Of a DNA stretch of 8,075 nucleotides, positions 1 through 6,612 are shown piece by piece; the first letter of the stretch is position 1, and each line of letters starts with the position of its first letter. A model generated the notes under the pieces. The model worked only from the letters and a program-made list of their open reading frames with translations. It was not told the DNA's origin and did no database searches. This DNA is from Bacteroidales bacterium (lineage in GTDB: Bacteria; Bacteroidota; Bacteroidia; Bacteroidales; WCHB1-69). A program made the translations under genes and the position numbers. The stretch spans positions 1 to 8,075 of the forward strand of contig JAISDH010000371.1 of NCBI GenBank assembly GCA_031264975.1, given 5' to 3'.

Positions 1-1946
1 CCAAGGTCGTTAAACTTTGCCAACGATTCGTAACGGGGAATATCCTGGTTACCTGTAAGCCCATAACCTATTCTAAGTTTAAGGGTGCTAATTGTCGCAA
101 TCCCTTTCATGAAATTTTCTTCACTAATGCGCCATCCGGCAGACACGGCAGGGAACCATCCCCATTTATTATTATCTCCAAAGCGTGTAGAGCCTTCACG
201 ACGAATACTTGCATTGAATAAATATTTTCCGAGGTATGAATAATTTACACGCCCGAAGAAGGCAATTAGTTTCGATTCATCAGCTCCGCGCCCCAGGGAT
301 GCCAATCCGTCGGTAAGATCGGTGCCCTTGCCGATATTAATAGCACCCAACTGATCATTCATGAACCCTGAGTTGGCAGCCTCGTCCCACACACGTTTTT
401 CATCATTGTAAGAGTATCCTGCTACGAGGGTGGCATTATGCCCACTTTTCGAAAACATGTAAGTGCCATATAATTCTAATGTGTTTCTTTTATAGAAATG
501 GCTACTTGTTTCGGCAAATCCTTCTTTATTTGACAACTTCGACCGTCGTGCCTCACGGTTAATATATTTTGAGCCTTCATAATTCTCATTATTATGGGCT
601 ATCATGGTGGTGATTTTTAAATTGTCTAATAAGTTAAGTGTCGCTGTTAAATTACCGGTATAGGTAAAGCGTTCTCCCCGGTTTTTTTCTTGTGAAAGTA
701 GCGCTACTGGATTGTACGGCCCTATTCCTTCGTATTCAAAAAAGTCGCCGGTTTGATTATATACCGGAGCTGTGGGATGATATACGAGGGCTTGCATTAA
801 TGCACCATAGTCGGTATAATCCATTTTAAGGTTTGATCCGAATGCCGATCCTTCTATCTTTAATTTTTGATTAAAGAAGTATTGTTTAAATGAGATATAT
901 CCATTGGTCTGGGTATTTCCGGTGTTTAATACAATACCGTCTGACTTGCGATAGCCTATGGAAGCCCTTATTTGGGAATTATCATTACCTTTGGAAAATG
1001 ATATATTCTGGTTATGTCCGAAACTGGGCTTTACAATCTGGTCGAACCAATCAGTTGAAAATCCGTAATCGTTATTACTTGTTGAAAGGCCTTTCTTTTC
1101 GAGAAGATCAAGATATTCTGAAGCCGACATTACTTCTAATTTGCGCACGGGATGTTCAATAAAGTAGGAACTTGAATATTCTATCGAACCAGAGCCGGAA
1201 GATCCTTTTTTGGTTTCTACGATTATCACGCCATTACTTCCGCGTGTTCCATAGATAGCTGCCGAAGAGCCATCTTTAAGGACATTGAACGATTCGATAT
1301 CTTGTGGGTTTATTGTGTTAAGATCGGACATGGTAGCGTATGTGCCGTCAATAATAATAAGTGGCGTCATTCCTGCGCGAATAGAGCCGACACCTCGCAA
1401 TAATATTTCCGGCGCGGCATTGGGATCATTTCCCGCCGTATTGCGTATGGATAGTCCGGGTATTTTACCTGTAATTAGATTGATGGGATTACCCACTACG
1501 CCGGGATTAAAAGCTTTGCTGTCAATTTTTGTAATAGCACTGGTTAATTCCTCTTTTCTACTGGAGCCATACCCAATGCTTACCACCTCTTGTAGCGTAA
1601 TGGCTGTTTCGTGCATTGTAACACGCATCTCCTCTGTTGTGGCGGGTAAAGTTTGAGCGACCATGCCAAGCGCTGAAAATAGAATTTTACTGCCCGTTGG
1701 AATGTCGTTAAATGTGAAACGTCCATCAAGATCGGTTAGCACTCCCCGGTTGCTACCCGCCAATAGCACCGATACGCCTGCCATACCTTCACCCGATTCA
1801 GTTACAACATGCCCAAAGATATTTATCGTTTGAGCAAAGGCAACCCTTGTACAGCATAGCACAAGAATTGCCATAGTCATGTTCATTATTAACCTGCTGC
1901 TTAGTTTTCTGCAAGGTTTTAATGATGGATTAGATTTGTGTTTCAT
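1..1946 (-). CDS. SusC/RagA-family TonB-dependent outer-membrane receptor (partial, C-terminus beyond left edge)
   Basis: The minus-strand frame stays open from the ATG at 1946 to the window edge, giving 648 codons of a protein that usually has about 1000. It should be a TonB-driven outer-membrane importer of glycans or other nutrients. Residues 1-38 are a signal peptide: a basic start, a hydrophobic run at 22-37, and a likely cut after AFA. A carboxypeptidase-regulatory-like beta domain follows (about 41-112), then the TonB-box region LQEVVSIGYG (118-127). The plug (about 130-250) carries ILLRGVGSI, PLIIIDG and a KDGSSAAIYGTRGSNG block typical of SusC. The rest is the start of the beta-barrel. 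There is no STN domain, so FecR/sigma signalling is not expected. It begins 31 bases after the permease stop, so it is probably the last visible gene of the same operon. A susD partner would be expected just left of the window. Family is certain; substrate is unknown. Confidence 0.95.
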   Translation of the reverse strand, partial: MKHKSNPSLKPCRKLSSRLIMNMTMAILVLCCTRVAFAQTINIFGHVVTESGEGMAGVSVLLAGSNRGVLTDLDGRFTFNDIPTGSKILFSALGMVAQTLPATTEEMRVTMHETAITLQEVVSIGYGSSRKEELTSAITKIDSKAFNPGVVGNPINLITGKIPGLSIRNTAGNDPNAAPEILLRGVGSIRAGMTPLIIIDGTYATMSDLNTINPQDIESFNVLKDGSSAAIYGTRGSNGVIIVETKKGSSGSGSIEYSSSYFIEHPVRKLEVMSASEYLDLLEKKGLSTSNNDYGFSTDWFDQIVKPSFGHNQNISFSKGNDNSQIRASIGYRKSDGIVLNTGNTQTNGYISFKQYFFNQKLKIEGSAFGSNLKMDYTDYGALMQALVYHPTAPVYNQTGDFFEYEGIGPYNPVALLSQEKNRGERFTYTGNLTATLNLLDNLKITTMIAHNNENYEGSKYINREARRSKLSNKEGFAETSSHFYKRNTLELYGTYMFSKSGHNATLVAGYSYNDEKRVWDEAANSGFMNDQLGAINIGKGTDLTDGLASLGRGADESKLIAFFGRVNYSYLGKYLFNASIRREGSTRFGDNNKWGWFPAVSAGWRISEENFMKGIATISTLKLRIGYGLTGNQDIPRYESLAKFNDL

Positions 1947-1977
1947 AAGATTATTTTTGTTAGTGTTAAATTTATTT

Positions 1978-2976
1978 TCAATATGCTATTACAATGATGC
2001 CGATTATGAGTAATGCAAGTCCTGCAATCATCGGTATAATGCTATTACGGTCGGCTCCTTTCCATTCACCTGCCGCAATGCCTGCCACATTCCCTGCTAT
2101 AATAGCTGTGGATTGCATAATAGCCCAACCTATTGAAGTGCCCATTTCACCAATGCTGTTACTGCCCATACCGTAAAACATAATGCTGAAATACCATAGT
2201 GTGCCGCCCAATATGGCAAATGTCATGCTTCTCCCTGTATGAATTTTATAGCATTTCCGACTACTATTTCGGTGAAACAGCCGTATACATTCTAAGGCAT
2301 TTATGACAAATCCGGCTGTAAGGACAATACACCAAATGGCATTGGCTGAAAACACGGTTGAAGCCCCTGTCGCAATCGCTTGTTCTTGGAGTGGCTTGCC
2401 AAATACAAAGGCAAAGTTTATCATTGGGCCAAAAATACCGGCAAGGATACAAATTAAAAGTCCTTTTTTGAAGTTGGAATGAGATTTATGGATTTGCGTT
2501 GTGTTGTTTTGCAAATTCTTTTCCTTGCGACTACCCGCTATCGAATATAAAATAATGCCAAATATGATTACACTTACGCCTGCAAGGAGTTTAATGCCAG
2601 AAGGGGCAAGCAACTTGGCAGGATCTTTAAATATTACTGGCATAATCGTACCTATTGAATTGATAAGTCCTTGCATAATAGGCAGCGCGAGTGAAATGCC
2701 TAATATGTGAAGTCCTTTGCCGAACATGATAGAGCCAATGCCCCATATTAAGCCAAAGAGTGTAACCAAGTAGAGGCAGCCTGATTCGTTCTGCAATACT
2801 GTAAATAATTCGGGGATAGTGAGCAAAGCCGCCACCCACGGAGCAACAAGCAAGGCCGTGAAACTCCAAATGAGCCAGTTGTTTTCCCACATCCAGCCTT
2901 TATTGAATTTAAACGGGAGTGCAAAGGTGCCGGAAAAAATACCGGCCATAATGATGAATAAAATTCCTGTTGTCAT
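1978..2976 (-). CDS. RhaT-family (L-rhamnose/H+ symporter-like) inner-membrane permease
   Basis: This 332-residue, strongly hydrophobic protein has about ten predicted membrane segments in two halves (roughly 3-147 and 171-331), joined by a charged loop near 148-170. It resembles E. coli RhaT (about 344 residues) throughout: APFK-like ALPFKF near 19-24, a WGIG motif near 78-81, LGISL near 91-95, FKKGL opening the second half, GKPLQE near 193-198, GGTLWYF in segment 8 and an EWK motif before the last segment. RhaT is a proton-coupled sugar carrier of the drug/metabolite transporter superfamily. Homologues in Bacteroidota are not all rhamnose carriers, and no rhamnose catabolic gene (isomerase, kinase, aldolase) is visible here, so the substrate is better called an unknown sugar or polyol. 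It starts 1 base after the cupin stop, which points to translational coupling. It is the likely inner-membrane step after the SusC receptor. Confidence 0.88.
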   Translation of the reverse strand: MTTGILFIIMAGIFSGTFALPFKFNKGWMWENNWLIWSFTALLVAPWVAALLTIPELFTVLQNESGCLYLVTLFGLIWGIGSIMFGKGLHILGISLALPIMQGLINSIGTIMPVIFKDPAKLLAPSGIKLLAGVSVIIFGIILYSIAGSRKEKNLQNNTTQIHKSHSNFKKGLLICILAGIFGPMINFAFVFGKPLQEQAIATGASTVFSANAIWCIVLTAGFVINALECIRLFHRNSSRKCYKIHTGRSMTFAILGGTLWYFSIMFYGMGSNSIGEMGTSIGWAIMQSTAIIAGNVAGIAAGEWKGADRNSIIPMIAGLALLIIGIIVIAY

Positions 2977-2977
2977 A

Positions 2978-3400
2978 TTATTTTGAGGTATAAAGTTTTT
3001 CGTTTACCACATCTCGTAATTGTTTTTTTTGCATTTCGTTAAGATTGTAAAACTCAAAATCGCCAAGATGCGTGTTGTTATTTTCCACGATCAGCACTTG
3101 GCTTTCTTCAAGCATTGCGATTTTATGCCATTTGTTTTTGGGAATATTATAAACCACATTTGGCTGCATAGCGATGACCTCATAGCTAATAATGCCATTT
3201 TTAATCTCCGCGGCAATCAGCGCCGAACGTCCTTGCAACAGGACAAAAACCTCGTCAGTGTGGTGGTGCACATCAAGCTTATCAATGGCTTCGAGTGCTT
3301 CGGCAGGAGCATAATTAAGCAGCGCTACTTGCCAGCGATCGGTAATCAGAAAAGGATTGTAACCTTGTCGTTCGTGTTGGTAATAATCAATAAGTTTCAT
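2978..3400 (-). CDS. small single-domain cupin protein
   Basis: The protein has 140 residues from the ATG at 3400. The frame can be extended two codons to a TTG at 3406, but the ATG is preferred. It contains the cupin metal motif: H45, H46 and H47 followed by E50, then G57 (HxH..E with the usual spacing to Gly), and the second-strand histidine H92 in a PKNKWH context. It is presumably a cytoplasmic metal-binding beta-barrel with no signal peptide. It lies 20 bases after the glycyl radical enzyme stop and 1 base before the permease start, so all three should be made together. Small cupins next to sugar genes are often isomerases, mutarotases or ring-openers (KdgF is one example), or sugar sensors. 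Which of these applies cannot be read from the sequence. I recognise the fold, not a named subfamily. Confidence 0.87.
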   Translation of the reverse strand: MKLIDYYQHERQGYNPFLITDRWQVALLNYAPAEALEAIDKLDVHHHTDEVFVLLQGRSALIAAEIKNGIISYEVIAMQPNVVYNIPKNKWHKIAMLEESQVLIVENNNTHLGDFEFYNLNEMQKKQLRDVVNEKLYTSK

Positions 3401-3420
3401 GTTCAATTATTTTTTTGGTG

Positions 3421-5568
3421 TTAACTTTCTAAAATACGATCCACTACCAATTGTCGAAATTGTGGCGATAGCATTGCAAAATATGCGGTAAATCCGGTTA
3501 CGCGCACCACTAATTCGGGGTATTTTGACGGGTCTTTATGTGCTTCTAATATTTTTTTCTTGTCCATAATATTGACATTAATGAGTGTGCCTCCCATGCG
3601 AAAATGAGTTTTTATAATTGCTTTAATAAGGTTTACATTTTCTTCTTTGGCAAATGTGGGATCAAGTTCCCACTGCATAGGTGCGGTGTTGCCTTTTGCA
3701 GGCTGCATCTTGGCAATAGTCGTGGCAAGTGATAACGAAGCGCCTTCGATAATAAATCCAGGGTTGGGATTGGCGCCGTGTGATATAGGCGTTTTAGCAT
3801 TACGACCGTTAGGTGTGGCTCCCACTGAAAGGCCAAATCCAACGGTATTGGCCCAAGAGAAAAATCCGGGAATAAATACCTGCTTGAGTGCGGGATTACT
3901 TTGCTTACATACAAGGTCGGTAAAAATATCGCGAATCTGTTCACCCCACTTTTCACCTAATGAATCCGTTGCTCCATATCGTTCGCTGTTGCGACAAATG
4001 GCCTGTATCTTCTGTCCATTTGTAGTTTTAAAATCCGCTTTCAACTGTGTGGTCATCTCGTCCCAGTCGAGTAAATGTTCTGTTTCAATTCGCTGTTCAA
4101 GCGCTGCAAAGGAATCGGCCACGATGGCAAGCCCTGCGCCGTCAATCGCAAGGTTATAGTATTGTGCACCGCCATCCGACACGTCTAATCCTTTTTCAAT
4201 AGGGCCATGGCTGAGCAAATTGAGCAGTAATTCCGGCTCATTATATTTTTGATATTTAAGATGATGTCTAATGCCAGCAGCAGCTACTTCAACGGCTTTT
4301 GTGAGGTGCATCTCGAATAGTTTCCATAGCTTGCCTGTACTATATTCGCTATCTGGTTGTGCGATCATCTCGTAATAGGCGACTTCGAATACCTTTGCCA
4401 TATTTACCTTAACGAGATCGTTCATTGTATATTCCAATCCCGGCAGCGACATCCAGTTGCATCCCACTGCAATGCGTTGACGTGCTAATTCAACACTGAA
4501 CCCATTACTCATAAACCCTTTCACCAATGCCTTGTCGCCAGAAAAACGAGGCCATGCATTCTTATTTTTTACCAAATAATATACCGAGCGATCGAGTAAT
4601 TCGGGATTAATCCCGTCATGTACACGTACCGTAATATTCAGTGAGGTGTTAATTTTGTCGGCTGCTTCAAGGAGTAAAAATGATATTTTTGAAGTTTGAT
4701 CTTTTCCGTTCTTATCGGGTCCTCCTATCTGCCAATAAACAGGATCATTGATAAGAAAACAACCCAAATAATAGATGGTGGTAAAATCATCAATATTGTT
4801 TTCGGCAATATCGTGTTCATAAAATGGAAGCAGTAAGGAATCCAATTGTCCTCCTGCCCCGTCGCGATTGTATGTGCGCGATGCCAAATGAAACCATATT
4901 ATCCATTGGCATGCCTCTCGTAAGGTTTTTGGAGCATCTACAAGAATATTTTGGTTGGTTTGGGCTATATCAAGTAGATTTTGCTTGCGTTCCGAATTAC
5001 TTTCATGCATGGCCATTTCATTCGCTTTTTCAATGTGTCTCCGTATCCAACCCTGTATGCCCTTTATAACCTTGATGTGCAAATCGTAAAAGTGTTGTTG
5101 TGCAGGTGAAGTATTAATACTTCGGTAATGTTCAATTTTATCAAGCAATCCTCCCCATCCCAGTTGTACACCCATTTCATAATCAGGTGCAAAGTGTGCA
5201 TCATCACCAATTCCACAAATAATATCATACTTTTTTATGTCTGGTTTTAAATGGTCGTAAGGATATTCAGGATTCCATTTATTAGGTCTCATTTTTGACA
5301 TAAAATACATCCATCGTCCGGCGAAAGCATCGTCGGAATTAACATATACAGGATGCTTTTCCATTAAATCGCAGAAATTGTTGGCCCATGCATCAAAACC
5401 GTAAAATGAACCATCTTGGTGGTTCGGAATAATTTTCCAAAACCCTTTTGGTGGTACAATACGGCCATAATCATCCTCGTCGAGCAATCCTTCAAGCGCT
5501 ATTTTTTCTTGGGTTTGGGCAAGTTTTAATTTACGTAGTGAGGCCAATTTTTCGTCAAATGTTTTCAT
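3421..5568 (-). CDS. glycyl radical enzyme, pyruvate formate-lyase family, unassigned reaction
   Basis: This is a 715-residue member of the pyruvate formate-lyase superfamily, somewhat shorter than the usual 750-850. The C-terminal glycyl radical motif RVTGFTAYF places the radical glycine at G692. The thiyl cysteine is C370 in VGCNWMSLPG. Other family marks are GGAQYYN (466-472) and ATPNGR (584-589). In glycyl-radical dehydratases and C-N, C-S or decarboxylating lyases the cysteine is followed by x-Glu (GCVEP), and pyruvate formate-lyase has adjacent cysteines. Here the residues after C370 are Asn and Trp, so neither pattern holds. The enzyme must be cytoplasmic and anaerobic, and would be activated by the product of the overlapping upstream gene. 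Automated labels such as 'formate acetyltransferase' would probably be wrong. Given the neighbouring SusC and RhaT-like transporters, a sugar- or polyol-derived substrate is inferred, not shown. Confidence 0.95.
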   Translation of the reverse strand: MKTFDEKLASLRKLKLAQTQEKIALEGLLDEDDYGRIVPPKGFWKIIPNHQDGSFYGFDAWANNFCDLMEKHPVYVNSDDAFAGRWMYFMSKMRPNKWNPEYPYDHLKPDIKKYDIICGIGDDAHFAPDYEMGVQLGWGGLLDKIEHYRSINTSPAQQHFYDLHIKVIKGIQGWIRRHIEKANEMAMHESNSERKQNLLDIAQTNQNILVDAPKTLREACQWIIWFHLASRTYNRDGAGGQLDSLLLPFYEHDIAENNIDDFTTIYYLGCFLINDPVYWQIGGPDKNGKDQTSKISFLLLEAADKINTSLNITVRVHDGINPELLDRSVYYLVKNKNAWPRFSGDKALVKGFMSNGFSVELARQRIAVGCNWMSLPGLEYTMNDLVKVNMAKVFEVAYYEMIAQPDSEYSTGKLWKLFEMHLTKAVEVAAAGIRHHLKYQKYNEPELLLNLLSHGPIEKGLDVSDGGAQYYNLAIDGAGLAIVADSFAALEQRIETEHLLDWDEMTTQLKADFKTTNGQKIQAICRNSERYGATDSLGEKWGEQIRDIFTDLVCKQSNPALKQVFIPGFFSWANTVGFGLSVGATPNGRNAKTPISHGANPNPGFIIEGASLSLATTIAKMQPAKGNTAPMQWELDPTFAKEENVNLIKAIIKTHFRMGGTLINVNIMDKKKILEAHKDPSKYPELVVRVTGFTAYFAMLSPQFRQLVVDRILES

Positions 5569-6454
5569 GTGTTGTTTTAATATTATATTTTTTAAATATA
5601 CGCTTTAATTCCGAGAGCCTTTGTGCTGTCAACGGTTTTAGTCCGGAACATAAATTGGTAAGCCCGAGTTGACAAAATTTGTCAAATCCGAGCGTGTGAA
5701 ATCCAAGCAGCTCACATTTTACCGGTAAATCTTGTATCAATTTGCAGATTGATTCAATGCATTCTTCTGTGTCATTAAACCCCGGTATAACTGGTGTTCG
5801 AGCAATGACAGTCGCATTATTATTTATTATATATTTAAAATTTTTGATTATACGTTCATTAGACACACCAGTATATTTTTTATGTGTTGCAGGATCTATT
5901 GTTTTTATATCACACATCCATAAATCTACTAATGGCAGCAAGGCTTTTATGGCTTTTGGATGAACCATAAGATTGGATTCTATCGCGGTGTGAATATGTT
6001 TTGCCTTGCAAAGAGAAAGTATTTTTTTTGTAAAATCTAATTGCATAAGAGGTTCTCCTCCAGACAGTGTGATGCCGCCGCCCGATTCCTCATAAAATAT
6101 TATATCTTGTTCCACTCTACGCACAACTTCTTCTGCCTCCACTTGTTCTCCAATCATTGTCAGTGCCCCCGAAGGACAAACTTTAGTGCATTTTCCGCAT
6201 AGCGTGCAACGTTCACGTGCAATCCTAATGCCATCTGCTTCCGTGTCCAATGCTTGTATTTCGCACTTTTTGATACAGTCATTACATCGAAGACATTTGT
6301 CATTTATATATTGTAATTGAAAATTGAATTCCCATGTTTCAGGATTGTGGCACCACCAGCACCGCAAATTACAACCCTTCATAAAAACGGCAGAACGGAT
6401 ACCTGGTCCGTCGTGTATAGACATGCGTTGTATAGTAGTAATTAAACCACTCAT
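5555..6454 (-). CDS. glycyl-radical enzyme activating protein (radical SAM)
   Basis: This 299-residue radical SAM protein would install the glycyl radical on the enzyme encoded immediately after it. It uses S-adenosylmethionine and a reduced 4Fe-4S cluster. The SAM-cluster cysteines are C28, C32 and C35 (CxxxCxxC, within GCNLRCWWCHNPE), preceded by the family sequence SIHDGPGIR (12-20). Two ferredoxin-like clusters are inserted at C54/C57/C60/C64 and C83/C86/C89/C93, as in activases of non-PFL glycyl radical enzymes; the PFL activase itself lacks them. SGGEP at 131-135 is the SAM-binding segment, and the C-terminal LLGFHTLG matches the family. The ATG at 6454 puts the N-terminal ITTIQRMSIHDGPG block in the usual place. 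Its TGA lies 14 bases inside the next gene, so translation of the pair is probably coupled. It is the first gene of the operon, behind the regulator. Confidence 0.95.
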   Translation of the reverse strand: MSGLITTIQRMSIHDGPGIRSAVFMKGCNLRCWWCHNPETWEFNFQLQYINDKCLRCNDCIKKCEIQALDTEADGIRIARERCTLCGKCTKVCPSGALTMIGEQVEAEEVVRRVEQDIIFYEESGGGITLSGGEPLMQLDFTKKILSLCKAKHIHTAIESNLMVHPKAIKALLPLVDLWMCDIKTIDPATHKKYTGVSNERIIKNFKYIINNNATVIARTPVIPGFNDTEECIESICKLIQDLPVKCELLGFHTLGFDKFCQLGLTNLCSGLKPLTAQRLSELKRIFKKYNIKTTHENI

Positions 6455-6489
6455 GGGATTGTTCTTTGTTTAAAGGCGCTAATACGATA

Positions 6490-6497
6490 CAAATGTA
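6490..6497 (-). promoter_or_regulatory. putative Bacteroidota -7 box for the activase/glycyl radical enzyme operon
   Basis: On the minus strand the sequence reads TACATTTG, an exact match to the Bacteroidota -7 consensus TAnnTTTG, about 35 bases upstream of the activase ATG. No convincing TTTG -33 box is found about 20 bases further upstream, where the sequence is an A/T-rich run. A weak -33 would fit a promoter that needs an activator, such as the AraC protein encoded next door. The start of transcription would be near 6486. This is a motif match only. Confidence 0.5.
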
Positions 6498-6521
6498 GTG
6501 GAAAAAAGAGCCTTTTAATTT

Positions 6522-6534
6522 GATAAAATTTATC
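6522..6534. promoter_or_regulatory. short palindrome upstream of the operon promoter
   Basis: The sequence GATAAA-A-TTTATC is a 13-base palindrome with 6-base arms. It lies about 25 bases upstream of the putative -7 box, where a -33 element or an activator site would be expected. The region is very A/T rich, so chance is a fair explanation. It could be an operator. Confidence 0.25.
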
Positions 6535-6547
6535 TTATTTTTGGGAC

Positions 6548-6609
6548 TTTTTACGCTAAAACGACTTTTGTGAAAAAGGTTATCGAAAAAAGTCGTTTTA
6601 GCGTAAAAA
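6548..6609. repeat. long perfect inverted repeat between regulator and operon (candidate operator or hairpin)
   Basis: Two perfectly complementary 22-base arms (6548-6569 and 6588-6609) flank an 18-base spacer. Each arm has the core acgctaaaacgac (or its complement) flanked by T/A runs. The match resumes with gac (6545-6547) and gtc (6612-6614) after a 2-base offset, so the right side touches the regulator stop codon at 6613-6615. On either strand the second arm is not followed by a U-run, so a classical intrinsic terminator is unlikely. The arrangement of two long half-sites facing each other across a spacer resembles the inverted 17-base half-sites bound by the AraC-family proteins RhaS and RhaR. 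It lies about 50 bases upstream of the operon's -7 box. An operator for the adjacent AraC regulator is my preferred reading; a hairpin shaping the regulator's mRNA 3' end is the alternative. Confidence 0.6.
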
Positions 6610-6612
6610 AAG

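Noticed and set aside
1285..1656. Plus-strand 123-residue frame inside the SusC gene
   Set aside because: It is antisense to the plug domain of a clear SusC protein; its content mirrors that gene's codons and shows no domain.
3647..4159. Plus-strand 170-residue frame inside the glycyl radical enzyme gene
   Set aside because: It is antisense to the conserved C-terminal half of the enzyme, with no promoter-like box or recognisable motif.
3421..5568. Annotation of the glycyl radical enzyme as pyruvate formate-lyase, propanediol or glycerol dehydratase
   Set aside because: The adjacent cysteine pair of pyruvate formate-lyase and the GCVEP-type glutamate of dehydratases are both missing (C370-N371-W372).
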